Shown: positions 1-11,132 of the stretch, one piece after another
How the letters are laid out: each line of letters starts with the position of its first letter
Position numbering within the stretch: the stretch's first letter is position 1
Assembly: GCA_029204225.1 (NCBI GenBank)
Contig: CM055094.1
Span: 65,678,293 to 65,742,292, forward strand
Source of the DNA: Diphasiastrum complanatum
Taxonomy: Eukaryota; Streptophyta; Lycopodiopsida; Lycopodiales; Lycopodiaceae
Length of the DNA: 64,000 bases
Direction of reading: 5' to 3'
Made by a program: the position numbers and the translations under genes
Notes under the pieces: generated by a model
Databases searched by the model: none
Told to the model about the DNA's origin: nothing
The model's input: only the letters and a program-made list of their open reading frames with translations

Positions 1-298
1 GTAGTGCAGTTGTAAACAACAAAGAACAACTAAAGATTGATGATATAACAGGCATACATATGCTCGATATGTGTTGCATTCTGCCACTGCTTTTAGTCCT
101 TTTATGCTCTTGTATGGCTTTCAGCCTCGTTCCCCTATCTCCATTGGACTCAAAGGTCTCAAGGTCCAAACTGTAGTGGATTTCTTGCATGATATGTAGG
201 AAATGTTGTAGGTGGCTAGGGAAAGCATTAGATCGAGCCTAGTTCTATGCCAACTATCTTAGAATCCCAAAAGGCTCTAAGACACTTCGAATGCAAAA

Positions 299-605
299 AT
301 GTCCGAAGTTATTTCCATGTTTTTTCTTGGAACTAAGGTTCATCTCGTATTCCACGTTAGTCGTTTAAAGGAACGACTTGGTGAAAAAGATGACCTAATT
401 CCCACAGATGATCTAGTGCTATTGGAGGATTTGACTGCTTTCGTACCCCATGAATCGGAAAGGATCATGGATACTCGATGACATCAGCTGAGAAATCGTT
501 TGATTTTTGAATATTTGATTCGTTGGAAAGGTAAGTCAGATGATGAGGACACCTGAGAGAAGGAGGATAATTTAAGACTTAGATTCTCTAGTTTCTTCCC
601 ATAGA
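299..605 (+). pseudogene. Chromovirus integrase C-terminus with chromodomain (remnant)
   Basis: This is the tail of a Ty3/gypsy chromovirus polyprotein. The frame opens with the integrase C-terminal hallmark VHLVFHVSRLKERLG and runs into a chromodomain-like segment (YLIRWKGKSDDEDT). It is broken by a TGA after MDTR at about 479 and by a TGA inside the chromodomain at about 555. A closely similar tail lies at 41363-41599, so both come from one lineage. In chromoviruses this domain tethers the integrase to histone marks and steers insertion. Nothing upstream in the window continues the integrase core. The family call is firm; function is excluded by the stops. Confidence 0.8.
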
Positions 606-631
606 AGGAAGTTTTTATGGGGGGGATATTA

Positions 632-942
632 TGTACCATAACAATACACCCTTCAGTGACGGCCTCGCAAGGGGCATGACGCAGGTTTGGCATTATCGAC
701 ATGTTTGGGTGCCACGCGTCACCATCCTAGGTGGTCACATGTCACCGGTAGGACCGTGCTTGATGATACCCACTGTGCTATGCCTGTATAGTGGTGGGGT
801 TTTTCTCTTTCCATTCACTCAGTCTACGCGGGAGTTGGTGGATGGAGAGCACATGCATGAGCCAGGATGTATCTCCAAGCCAAGAGATGTGTGCTAGGGA
901 GAACCGAGTGCGATGGTTGGTAGTATGGGATGCCAGTTATCA
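632..942 (+). repeat. Chromovirus 3' LTR fragment with upstream polypurine tract
   Basis: A G-rich polypurine tract (618-626) follows the chromodomain stop, and an LTR-like TGTACC start lies at 632. Positions 732-942 match, in reverse complement, 15915-16128, including the run around TGTGTGCTAGGGAGA. The short translations seen in both copies are shared LTR sequence, not genes. Similarity ends near 942, where the next LTR seems to begin. Confidence 0.65.
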
Positions 943-948
943 CCTATT

Positions 949-1755
949 GAGGGTATTCCCAACGAATTGTAAATAAATAAAATCGACGAATAAAATGTGT
1001 TGCAAGGGCATGGCATCCTGTTGCGCGCGTAAGCCCATGGCCCAATGAGCACGCAAGCTTAAGTTGTAAATAAAATAAAATAGACTTGGGCCTTTGAATT
1101 AAAATAAAACTAGAGGCCCAAAGTCATTTTTAAACTTAGAGATTACTTTTTAGAGTTGGGTCCAAATTGGGACACACATGAATCTTGTGAATTTCAATGT
1201 ACTTTTTTTAAACTCTTGGGTCAAGTTGGGTCCAAGATGAATGGATAGGATCAATGTAAATATTAGCCAATAGGATTTTGGGGCAAGGGCCTTTCCCACT
1301 TTATAAAAAGGCACCATTTGTACTCTATTTTCATGCTTAATAGAGAGGAGGAGACTCTATCATTTTGAGAGCTCAAGCATCCTCATTTGCTAATCACTCT
1401 TGCTTATGCTATTGTTGTGGTTGCTTGTTATTTCCATTTCCCATGCTTTTTGTTTATGCTAGTTAAGGTTTTTCCATAAGCAATGAAATTGAGCATTTGA
1501 GCTAACCTCCATCTCATCTCTCTCTTTTTCTCTCATCTCCTTCGTCTTTCTCTTCTATTCTATCCTTTCTCTTCACCAACAATCATGATGAAGTTAGTTA
1601 GGGGAGTAGAGTTAGTGTGAGAGGGGAGGTAGAGTTAGACAAAAAGTAGAAAACTAACTAAAAGTAGCATCTATGCATAGTTAGATACCTATCCAGTGAA
1701 CTAACCTTTTTTGACAGGTGGGAGGGCTATACTACGCAAGATCTTCGACCCTACA
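949..1755 (+). repeat. Putative 5' LTR of the Tat/Athila-like gypsy element (2-7.9 kb)
   Basis: The stretch lies between the chromovirus LTR fragment and a primer-binding site at 1757. It has a TATA box (TATAAAAAG, 1302-1310) followed by a CT-rich leader. It ends in CTACA directly before the PBS, as an LTR ending in CA should. The left boundary (TGAGGG at 949) is inferred from where similarity to the neighbouring LTR stops. No second LTR survives to confirm it. Confidence 0.45.
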
Positions 1756-1756
1756 G

Positions 1757-1774
1757 TGCCGCCGTTACCGGAGA
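1757..1774 (+). promoter_or_regulatory. Primer-binding site, tRNA-Asp type
   Basis: TGCCGCCGTTACCGGAGA matches 15 of 18 positions of the plant Tat/Athila Asp-type PBS consensus TGGCGCCGTTGCCGGGGA. It would prime minus-strand DNA synthesis. This places the downstream gag-pol in the Tat/Athila branch rather than among chromoviruses. Confidence 0.6.
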
Positions 1775-3024
1775 TAGGTTTTCACTAACTAGTGTAGTTG
1801 CAGTTTAGCTATTTTCTTGCTTTTTAGAGTAGTTTTAGGTAGATTTTTGGGAGTTTGGAGTTAGTTTTATGTATTTTTTTTGTGTTTGGACTGTTCACAG
1901 CTAGCGGGGGAGATGTGAGAGGGTAGAGGAGGCCCTGAACAGCCTCTAAGGGCTTGAAACCCAAACCAACCAGCCAAAAAACCCAAAAAAAAACACACCA
2001 ATCTGCATTTTGGAGGAAAAAAGAGCCTAAAATCTCATCAGATTTTTATATCTCCAAAACCAGTATGAATTAGCCCTTACATGACTGGAAGCAGCTCCAA
2101 GGTACTGTCCCAGACCTGCATAGAAGCCTACGAGAGTTAGCTCCAACAATATTGCAAAAATTAGAAAAAAATTCAAAAAATCCAAAAAAAAATTCAAATC
2201 TTCACTAGAACTCTCGCAGAGCCCTCTGAAGTTCCATCTCAGTGAGACCAAAACACAGAGAAGCTTGCGAGAGTTAGTTTGATGTCTAAGCGCATGTGCG
2301 AGAGTTTTCAGTGAAAAAAAGACGGGAAAGTACTAGAGAACCCTCACAGACACCAAAATTTTCAGTTCCAGTGGGCAAGAACTCTCGCAGAGGATTTTGA
2401 AGTTCCATCTCATAGAGACAAGGACACAGAAAAGCCTGCGAGAGTTAGTTTGATTCTAGTGAGCAAAAAATTGGATTTAAGTGTTAAAAAATCACTAAAA
2501 ATTGAAGTTTCAGCAAATCCTTCCAGTAAGAACTCTCGCAGATCCTCTCAAATGATTCAGAATGTTCATTTCTATCAGTGATGAAGCCTGCGAGAGTTAG
2601 TACAGAGATTTGGTGAAGATCTAGCCATAATAGTGGTTCTGAACCCTCGCATACAGTGAAATTTTCACTTACTGTGAGAGTTAACTCTCGCAGAGAATTT
2701 CAGAGTGAGATCTGACCTAGATCCAGCTACTGTGATCCTTGAGAAAGTTACTTCCCAAAGATCTGAGAGATATCAAGTTTTTTATCTGCAGAAACAGCCA
2801 ATGAACCCTCGCACAGCCAACCCTCGCACTAGATCAGTGGAAAGATTTGTATCAGATCCAACTACTATCAAAATCTCAGGTCAATCAGAACAAAGAATAA
2901 GAAGTTATCAAGGAAAAACCACCGTAAAAGGCCTAAATTTCACTTCCGGCCGATCAAATCGATCAGATCTAGACTGCATCCCACTGAACAAGCAAAATCC
3001 AACCACTTTGGAACCCATCATCGG
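1775..3024 (+). repeat. Untranslated leader with an array of AACTCTCGCA motifs in both orientations
   Basis: This non-coding leader lies between the PBS and gag. The 10-mer AACTCTCGCA, its reverse complement, or one-base variants occur about ten times, near 2126, 2210, 2265, 2300, 2390, 2440, 2530, 2590, 2643, 2688 and 2805. Forward and reverse copies often alternate. Two blocks of about 75 bp (roughly 2210-2282 and 2390-2456) are direct repeats, each opening with the forward motif and closing with the reverse motif. Each pair could form a stem. The role is unknown; packaging or dimerisation of genomic RNA is one possibility. Confidence 0.6.
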
Positions 3025-4980
3025 ATGAATCTGAGATCGGGACGATCAATAGCACGAAGGATAGCAAATCAAGCACCACACCTTCCCAGATTAGCACCTG
3101 TGCAACAAGTGGCAGAACCAGAACTAGCACCAATAGAAACAATGGGCCAACCCGTACCTGTCGCTCCCTTACAAGCAGTCTGGAGAGCACCACGGATGGA
3201 AATACCAAATATGATGGATCATCAGATCCCATCCGATTCCTCCAGATCTACAAGCAAGCTTGCGAAATCTACGACGAACGGACACTTGCGAAAAAGTGGA
3301 TGTTGTTCCCCACGTCCTTATTGGCAGTGGCTCAGAATTGGTTTTTCAATCTGTCAGAGGAAGAAAAATCCACCTAGGAAGCAGTTAAAGCGGCTCTCAT
3401 TACGCGCTTTAAACCAAGGAAGTTTCTGGAAGACCCATTTCTCTTGCTGAGTAAAGTCAAGATGGGAAAACGAGAAAGGGCCAGGGACTATATTGAACGA
3501 GTCAAACATCTACGATCCGAGTGCAGTGCAGCCCTAACTCCCGATCATGCGGTGATCATGTGGTTCCTAGCCAGACTACCACGAAGCATCAGAAGAGAAC
3601 TGAAACGACGGGAGCAGTACGCTACTCTACAAGAAGCTATGGAAGATGCCATCAGGGAAGAGGACGAGGGATCTGACGACGAATATCCATCCACCCACAC
3701 TTCTACTCTCTTGTTAGCATCGTCATCATCAAATGCATCTGCTCTATCCACAGAACTGTTGTTGGAGCAAATGCCAAAATTACACAAACAACAGATGCAG
3801 CAACTTACGGCGCAGTTTGACCAGAAACTGAAAGCCTTACAGGGAGCTGTAGCAGTAACGCCACATCAACTGGAACCAAACCAGCTACAATATCCACGAA
3901 GAGAGAATGTATGGTGTTCGGTGTGCACGCAAAACCATACAACGAACGAGTGTCCAGTCCTAAAGCAAAATCTGAGACTTACATATAGATTCTGCCATCT
4001 GTGCAATGCAACATCGCACGATACGACATTTTGCCCATTTAACGCCCGGCAACAACTTATGGCCTTACCTACACCACCAAGGTCAGCCAATCAACAAGTG
4101 GCCCATGTAAATCTGACAATAGCAAAACCAAAGATGCAAGTACCACCTCAACCTGAGCAGCAGCAATGGTATGGACCAGATAAACCATTTATGGATCTTG
4201 CCATAAATGAATATTTTACGACCTATGTAGCTCAAACTCAGCATCAAGGCGGGAGGAACTACGGCTGCTACAGATGTGGTGAAGGACACAGAATTGCGGA
4301 ATGTCCCTACAAGGGACAATATACATCCTTTTGCCGAGAATGCGGTTATGGACACTGTTACAAGAATTGTCCATTTAAACTTGGAACCAGTGCACCTCTC
4401 AATTTCATTGTGATACAACAACCAGCAGTTCCAGCAGGGATGCCAGCGGGAAGACAACAATTTCATGCTCTTGTGTTAGCTATCACGCGAGCACTAAAGA
4501 GGAAGGGAGTGGCCCCCTCACCACCACCCTCGGTCACTGACGACCAACCCTCAACTTCAGCACCATATCCAAATGTGAGAGAAGAAAGAAGAAAGTACCA
4601 AAAAAATACGACATTGGGTACAGAAGGCACAAGTGGAGGAAAAAGAGCAAGAAAGGGACAATCCCACGGAACCTCCAGTTGGCGGTGAACGAGAACCGCA
4701 AGCGGGCTCACCACTGCGCACTGATCGGAATGATTGGTTGCACCAACATGAACCACCTTTTCACATGGTGGAGCCCGAGAAACCACACACTGAAAGGCTC
4801 ACACTTTTATTGGCAAGCCACGTTAGTTTACCACTAGGGGAACTACTGCGGATTGCACCACAAGCGAAAAGCCTTCTAGCTGAATGGGCCAAAGCGAATG
4901 AGGAACCAGTAGCGCCTGAGCCCATATATTGTACGGGCTATGAAGAAACAAGTAACGTCCTCTACATGAGGACGAGGCAA
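3025..4980 (+). pseudogene. Gypsy gag with four CCHC zinc knuckles (frameshifted)
   Basis: Gag capsid/nucleocapsid precursor. It opens MNLRSGRS at 3025. A frameshift near 3205 and a TAG near 3379 split the capsid-type domain (KYDGSSDPIRFLQIYKQA, then ITRFKPRKF). An uninterrupted frame follows at 3444-4688. That frame holds four zinc knuckles: CSVCTQNHTTNEC, CHLCNATSHDTTFC, CYRCGEGHRIAEC and CRECGYGHCYKNC. The first three are CX2CX4HX4C and the fourth is CX2CX3HX4C. Most plant gypsy gags have one. The reading shifts frame again near 4635 and stays open to about 4986. A relative with the same knuckle layout lies at 20740-21720, so the arrangement is a family trait. Confidence 0.8.
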
Positions 4981-5445
4981 CAATAGTAGATGGAGGATCA
5001 GGTATCAATTTGATCTCCACTACTTTATATGAAAAATGGGATTTACAAGGGTTGAAGCCAGCAAGATTTGCCATCAAATTGGCGGATCAATCCTGTGTGA
5101 AACCAAAAGGTGTAGTTGCCGATATCCCTATAAAAATAATAGTTTGTGATCACTTTTGTAGTCATGGATATATCTGAATCTCCAACTGCATACCGTGTGT
5201 TACTGGGAAGACCATGGTTGAGGACTGTGCAAGTAGTACACAACTGGGACATGGGGAAACTCACCTTCCACAAAAGAGAGCAGGCTATGAAGGTTGATCC
5301 AACCACATGGGCGGTGAAACCTATTGCACCCAAGGTTGATGATGGATCATCTACGACAGATCACACGATTGATCGTCCAAGGCCAGCCAAGGGAGATCAC
5401 TATGATTCAGAGATGGATGTCATGATATGGACAAATACTATGTGA
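4960..5445 (+). pseudogene. Gypsy aspartic protease region
   Basis: The retroviral-type protease that would process Gag-Pol. The catalytic loop reads IVDGGSGINLIS at about 4984-5020; the DGGSG form is common in Tat/Athila-like elements where others have DTG/DSG. The frame closes at a TGA near 5173. Homology continues in another frame (5146-5445) with the typical post-protease motif YRVLLGRPWLRTVQ. One frameshift therefore lies near 5150. It sits between gag and RT in the expected order. Confidence 0.75.
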
Positions 5446-6270
5446 TTGTCAGACATGTTAATATGAATCAGATCTTGAACCCAGTACATCTTCACCCAAG
5501 TGTTACACTATGGACACACCAATCACATTTGGGGTGAATATGATAAACGTAGCATGGCTGTCAGCGGAACCTATTGAGAACCCAGTGGACGATGATTTAG
5601 TCCCTTGGAAACATGGTCTAACTTATAATAAGGAGATTGAACTGACTGATGAGCAGGTCCTACACCACATGGACCCAGATCGTTACGGAATCAAGAAAGT
5701 ACTAGCTCAACCACCGCAAAAGTCTGCTATGGCAAGAGTCTCAAGGATCAATAGCATCTACGAATAAGAAGAATTAGTTGAAGCAACGCTACAACCAGGT
5801 GATCCGATGGAGTGACCTACCCGATGAGGCGATAGCTACGGTAGATGTTGATATTTGCAACCACGAGGCAAATGTCACGGCAGTTCCGATGAAAGACAAC
5901 AAGGACGAATCCACCAAAATGACAAAAAAGAGCAAAAAGAAGGTGTTGGATTCCTTGAAGTCAATCAAGATGGACTCAGATACAGCATCATCTTCTACAC
6001 AGGTGACAGAAAACCAAAAGATGACTAGTCGGGCTAAGATCAATATGCTGAAAGAGGAATCTCGACGAGTGCCAGTTTACGAGATGCTTGAAACTTTCAA
6101 AAATTATACCTTGGACGATGTGTAATCATGATGTCGCAAACCCAACGAGAACCTGATCAAAGTCAGACACTAGCGGAACAAGTCTTCGAGGGACCTGCGT
6201 CAACACAGCCGATGAACCTTGTCGAGCCAAGTAAAGAAGAAAAGATAGTGCATGTGGGAGAGTAGTTAAC
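5446..6270 (+). pseudogene. Protease-RT spacer of the gypsy polyprotein
   Basis: Two open stretches (5510-5767, 85 aa; 5778-6125, 115 aa) bridge the protease and RT. They are hydrophilic, the second rich in Lys and Ser, with no domain I recognise. Such spacers are usual between protease and RT in Tat/Athila elements. A real product is not supported because of the stops on either side. Confidence 0.45.
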
Positions 6271-7128
6271 GCTCACGAGCCTTGTTGGTGGAGTATAAAG
6301 ATTGTTTTGCCTAGAGTTATAGTGATCTTAAGGGCATTCCACCAACAGTAGTCCAACACACCATACCCTTGGTGGATGGAGCAGTCCCCAAGGTAAGCCG
6401 TTACTACCGCTGCAACCCGAATTATACAGAGCTAATCAAACAAGAGTTGCAGAAGCTGATGGATGCAGATTTCATTTATGAAATCGAGCACACAGAATGG
6501 GTATCATTGATAGTTATAGTACCCAAGAAGAACGGCAAAATGCGGATTTGTGTAAATTTGAAAGTGCTAAATGTAGTCACCAAAAAGGACCATTTTCCTT
6601 TACCATTTACAAAAAGTGTCCTCGACAGAGTAGCTGGTGTCGAAGCCTACAGTTTTCTAGACGGCTTCAGCGGCTACAACCAGGTGAAGATAGCCCCCCA
6701 AGACCAACCCAAGACAACATTTGCGACGGAATGGGAAACTTATGCCTATAAAGTAATGTCATTCGGACTTTGCAATGCCCCAAGCACCTTCCAACGAGTC
6801 ATGTAGGTGGCATTCAAAAAATTTTGAAAATTTTCTTGGACGATGTGTGCGTGCATGGACCAGACTCAGAACACTTATCCAATTTGGAGAAAGTGCTACA
6901 AAAATACTAAGACTTTCAGATCTCCTTGAATCCAGAAAAATGTCAATTTTGGGTGACACATGGCTTGATTCTCGGCCATGTAGTATCAAGACACAGGATC
7001 GTCACAAACCTATCAAAGATCAAGATCGTTGTTGATCTACCACCACCGGGGATGATCCGTGAAGTCTACATCTTCATGGTCATGCTCACTATTATAGGAT
7101 CTTCATTCTGGATTTTGTGGAGTTAGCC
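6271..7128 (+). pseudogene. Gypsy reverse transcriptase
   Basis: RNA-dependent DNA polymerase domain. Visible landmarks are VPKKNGKMRICVNLKVLN, the first catalytic Asp block AYSFLDGFSGYNQVKIAP, the block MSFGLCNAPSTFQRVM, and FLDDVCVHG in place of the Y-x-D-D motif at about 6830-6850. FxDD is frequent in Tat-like elements. A TAG after FQRVM (6804-6806) and a frameshift break the frame; thumb sequence (NPEKCQFWVTHGLILGH) continues at 6926-7126. A parallel RT with FMDDFCVYS lies at 53240-53690. Confidence 0.85.
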
Positions 7129-7131
7129 TGA

Positions 7132-7761
7132 CCAATTTACAAACTCACAACGGATCCACATTGGAACGAGGAAGCCCTAAAGGCTTTCCAAAAGCTTAAG
7201 GATGCATTGGTTTCAACACCAATCTTACGCCCACCCAATTGGTCCATTGAGTTTCATGTGCATACAGATGCATCAAAGTATGCAGTTGGAGCAGTCTTAA
7301 CCCAGCCAGATGAACACAAAAAATATTTTCCAATCCGATTTGCAAGCCGACAGCTCAGTGATACAGAAATGAATTATTCAACCACAGAGCGAAAAGCACT
7401 GGCAATGATCTATGTGGTTAAGAAATTTCGGCACTACCTGATGGCCACACGTTTTGCTTTTTATACGGACCATCAACCCTTGCTCTATCTCGTTAACAAA
7501 ACTTGCAACACCGGGAAAATCACCAGATGGCTACTTCTGTTGTTGGAGTTTGATTTTCGGATAATAGTTCACAAGGGAAAACAACACTACATGGCATATC
7601 ATGTGTCACGAATCAAGGGTAAGGAAGTTGCAACTCAACCCGACGATGAGCTGGCCAATGCTGCCTTATTTTACGTAGACACATTACCAGAATGGGTTGC
7701 TGACATTGTTGAATATCTAATGCGGGGCCAACCAGACAAATTACTACCAAAGGCGGATTAG
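7132..7761 (+). pseudogene. Gypsy RNase H domain
   Basis: This domain degrades the RNA strand of the RNA/DNA hybrid. Motifs are FHVHTDASKYAVGAVLTQP (first catalytic Asp), NYSTTERKALAMIYVVKKFRHYL (catalytic Glu) and FAFYTDHQPLLYLV (second Asp). The frame is open from 7207 to 7761 (184 aa) and continues the RT in order. It is the best-preserved domain of this element. Confidence 0.85.
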
Positions 7762-7927
7762 CGGAAATTGATCTTGAAAGCTAGACCTTATCAGCTGATT
7801 GTCGGCTAGTTGTATTGAAGAGGTCAAAACGGGATTCTTCGGCGGTGTATTCTCCCCCATGAGGCCACCCAGATCATTTCGCTTTCACATGAAGGCATGG
7901 GTGGAGGCCATTTTGCATCCGACATTT
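7762..7927 (+). pseudogene. Gypsy integrase N-terminus, truncated
   Basis: After the RNase H stop, the translation continues the integrase approach and zinc-finger region (LKARPYQLIVG, then LPHEATQIISLSHEGMGGGHFA). Homology ends abruptly near 7927, where an LTR-like TGTGAT begins at 7928. The DDE core of this element is not seen elsewhere in the window, so the element is 3'-truncated. Confidence 0.65.
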
Positions 7928-7979
7928 TGTGATTTTGTCAAAACCCTAATTTTGATTGGATCTCTAGTTTGTGAGGTTA
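7928..7979 (+). repeat. Left part of a copia 5' LTR interrupted by the 5.5 kb element
   Basis: TGTGATTTTGTCAAAACCC starts where the gypsy integrase stops. Its last five bases (GGTTA, 7975-7979) are duplicated at 13478-13482, on the far side of the inserted element. Joining the flanks gives continuous sequence into the copia gag at 13648. Copia LTR identity is inferred from that position only. Confidence 0.4.
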
Positions 7980-9221
7980 TGTGATGCGACAAATTTACTA
8001 AATAACGAATATCAATCTAAATATGGCATGATATACTCAAATATGAAGATATGAGTTGGATAAATATAAATCATGAAGAGGCCTATATCATTTTTCGAGA
8101 ATATAACTCCTAAAGACTTGTCTTGTATTTAAGGACAAGACCTCCAGAAGTGAAATGTTGCCTTGGATAACCTTTATTAGGTCACCTACGTGAAACGACT
8201 AGATATGAATCGACATATTAAACTCGAGTAATTTAAACTCTTAGTTCAATATACCTCTCATGGTATAATTGAACATACATTCAACCTAGTTATTAACTAG
8301 ACCTTTTCGAGGGAGCGACGCACCTGTAGTCTTTAGAGGTGTGTTTGTTCACTTCGTAGAACATATATAGACTACACACTTCAATATCAATCATCAAGAG
8401 AGAAAGAGTTTATGTATTTGTGAAGAAGTGAATAGAGTGTTGAGAATTATTTTCTCTTATCTTTGTTCTCCGCACTGTTAAATGTGAGTGATCTTGAGTC
8501 TACTAGCAATCTCTACTGTATTTCATAACTACTCTCTAGTCAGACAGTCGCCTTAGCACATTACATTTGTTTGTTGTATGTCCGTAAATATGTTCTAAAG
8601 AATTGTCTTAAAACTATCTTATTCGTCTGCCATGAATACTTTGTATTCGGCACTCGAATAACGTTTACATTTGGTACAATCTTTCATGATCATTGATAGA
8701 ATTGTATGTATACATATGAGATGACAGTCCTTGTCTGAGGAATTGAGTCATTGATCTGTGTCCTTGTTTGTAACAAACATAAGTTTCTAACATACTCTAA
8801 AACTATAATTTGGACTTAAGTTGTTGAGGACTTCTGTGTAGAACCGAACAATTCACGAATAAGATTAACTAATTGTCTGTTTGTACTCGAATACATCATC
8901 TCTTGAATCTCTGCCGACAACTTAATCAGTTGGAGTGTAATACTTATGTACTACTTTGATAACATCTCACCTGTAGAACACTTTTCATTCAATTCGATAG
9001 AGGCAAGACTGTTGTTTTGGAATCATTATCACTACACACCCCCAATACAAGTAATATTGGTTGCTTTTTAAATGTTTGTTGACAACCAGAATAACCCTCG
9101 ATTCCACTTCATTCGAAATAAGTCATAATTGTACCAAATATTTAACTTTTAAGCGCTATCCTCTTGGGGTTCAACAATAATTACTACAAAAACTATATTA
9201 ACTCTGTTGGAACATATACCA
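7980..9221 (+). repeat. 5' LTR of the non-autonomous element
   Basis: 1242 bp, TG...CA ends. A TATA box (CATATATAG, about 8363-8371) lies upstream of the probable transcription start. It pairs with the LTR at 12208-13477. Confidence 0.85.
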
Positions 9222-9226
9222 ATTTT

Positions 9227-9244
9227 TGGCACCATGGCTGGGGA
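9227..9244 (+). promoter_or_regulatory. Primer-binding site, tRNA-Asp type
   Basis: TGGCACCATGGCTGGGGA lies five bases after the LTR end and resembles TGGCGCCGTTGCCGGGGA, differing at four positions. It links the element to the Tat/Athila group. Confidence 0.6.
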
Positions 9245-9296
9245 TAGCTAAAGAAAGTTAATAAGAAACTGACACTTCCATCTCCATTCCCAGTGT

Positions 9297-9557
9297 ATGT
9301 CAGATAGAGAATCCCGATTAGAACGATACCATAAGCTTAGAGAGGAATTTTTACAAAGACAGAGTGAGTTTATTCATTCCATCCACTCTGTATCTGAATC
9401 TTATTTTAAAGTTCATGTTCGACGAAAGTTCTTCACTATTTCGGAGGAAGTTTCCTCCACCGCCCTTCGATTACCACTAGATGGTAATGTCATTTCTACA
9501 ACCAAGGATGCGATCGATGAAAGCACTTACTTTTTGAGCAACTGTTTGGATCCTTAG
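9297..9557 (+). CDS. Short ORF of the non-autonomous element, unrecognised
   Basis: An 86-codon ORF just after the PBS, starting MSDRESRLERYHKLREEF, with a charged, probably helical N-terminus. I do not recognise it, and no counterpart was seen near 56-58 kb. It may be the start of the element's gag-like protein or a chance frame. It ends about 17 bp before an unexpected tRNA-iMet-type PBS sequence (9574-9586). Confidence 0.3.
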   Translation: MSDRESRLERYHKLREEFLQRQSEFIHSIHSVSESYFKVHVRRKFFTISEEVSSTALRLPLDGNVISTTKDAIDESTYFLSNCLDP

Positions 9558-9573
9558 GCTTCTATTTCCTACA

Positions 9574-9586
9574 TGGTATCAGAGCC
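9574..9586 (+). promoter_or_regulatory. Internal tRNA-iMet-type PBS sequence
   Basis: TGGTATCAGAGCC is a perfect complement to the 3' end of plant initiator tRNA-Met and is preceded by CTACA, like an LTR end. It lies about 350 bp inside the element, away from the true PBS. It suggests that interior sequence was picked up from a copia-type element by template switching. Confidence 0.45.
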
Positions 9587-9591
9587 TTTAG

Positions 9592-10970
9592 GTGATCATA
9601 TTGCTTGCCACGAAAGGATACAAGATTTTCATGATCAAGGACATCATACTCAAAGTTTTTTGTAAATATGCGAATCAAGTAATCTTTTTGGCAGACGCTG
9701 ATGCCACCATATCGGTGCAAAATTTTGGATATCTGTTAGACGCAATAGCTGGTAATCTTGTCTGTTTTGGAAGCATAGCCTACAAGGCATTTTTGCTGTA
9801 GATTAAGCACAAGAAATTTTTGGCGATAGAAGTGCACGTTTCACGACTATTCTAACATTTTGGAATCCTAAGCAATGATGAGAAGAATTTTTTTATGGGA
9901 AGACTGTTGGCTACAACATCAGTTGATTTATCTAGCCTTCTGATCACACCTGCCACAACCACCACAGCTATGCCAACAAACCAAGTAGTAGACAAGACAT
10001 GTATGGAAGTCGATATTGCTGCTTCACAAAAGGATGCCGATGCCATCACAGCCATGGACACAGATGGTGCTGCTACAACTAGCTTAACAAAGCCATTTTC
10101 TACTTCACAGAAGCAGAAGAGCTCAAGCGACTCAGACCAAGAAGAAACTCAGTCCGATAATTCTGGCAAGGCTCGAGGAAAGATGAAGATGAACCTGACC
10201 AACAGCCCCGGTGGTTCAACACTATGACTGCCAGAGCCAAAAATTTAGTTGTTGAAATTTTTGAATTTGATAAATATAACCAGAAGAGCACTATGGAGCT
10301 TATCGATGCAGAGAAAAAGCTCCACGAATCTATCAAAGAATCCTACGAGAAGATCGACTCGCTCAAAGCAGACAACAATCATCTGCTCGAACGAAATCGT
10401 TCACTCAAAAATCAACTTCATACCTCAATAAAGGAAGCTGATTCTTTGAAAGAAATCAATAAGGCAAATTGAAGCCAAGTCTACGAATTTTCATACAACA
10501 ATTGATTCTTTAAAACAATAGGTGCTTAAGGCAAATCGGGACAATGTCGCCATCTAAAAACTTCTGCAGGAGGAGCAAATAGCACGAATAAAAATTGAAA
10601 CAACACTAGGACTGTGCAACAATGTAGGTTCTGTCACGATAGACCTTTCGAAGCTGAGCCAGTTCCAAAGCCAAATGCTAGACAATTTTCGAGCAGAATT
10701 TCTGCAACCGCTTGAAGATGAGAAGGCATTAGTCGAAGAAGAGTTGGCAGAGCTGAAAGAGTTATCTATCAAGGCCAGTCAAGGCCGGCGGATGCACATG
10801 AGGAATATCTGCAGGCCTTGCTTAGAATCGACAATCTGACACAACAACTCAACACCATTCCTGTTTGTTTGGGAGTTGCTGACCACCCTGAATATTTGGA
10901 GGCAGTAGCGAAGATCGACAAACTCGAACGAGAGGTGTCTCATCTCAAACAATAGCTCAAAGATCAAAAG
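9592..10970 (+). pseudogene. Accessory coiled-coil ORF of the non-autonomous element (copy A)
   Basis: The reading is broken into 9592-9801, 9895-10227, 10224-10472 and degenerate stretches to about 10970. The first part (KGYKIFMIKDIILKVFCKY, then ADADATISV) aligns with copy B (KGYKISMIIDSALRNFCKY, then TYADATIAV). The middle is acidic and Ser/Thr-rich. The last part is a predicted coiled coil, and its block ARIKIETTLGLCNNVGSVTI aligns with VRISIDNTL-CCSDGGTIKV in copy B. The N-terminal part resembles in outline the plant-mobile-domain or putative plant transposon protein families; that link is inference. I do not know its function. Confidence 0.55.
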
Positions 10971-11132
10971 CTAACTGCAGAACTCCAATCACAAGACATG
11001 GCAATAGCAGATACCCAAGCTAAACGACCACGTCGAAACCAGTCGAAGGTATGTGTTGAAAGATTCAATGCATTTGCTGATCGACTTTAGAAGTGGTCTC
11101 CATAGCCTTTTAACATTGAATTACAATGGCGT

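Noticed and set aside
631-897. ORF with a clear relative on the minus strand at 15965-16168
   Set aside because: The similarity reflects two copies of the same gypsy LTR; codon positions are not favoured and no product is known.
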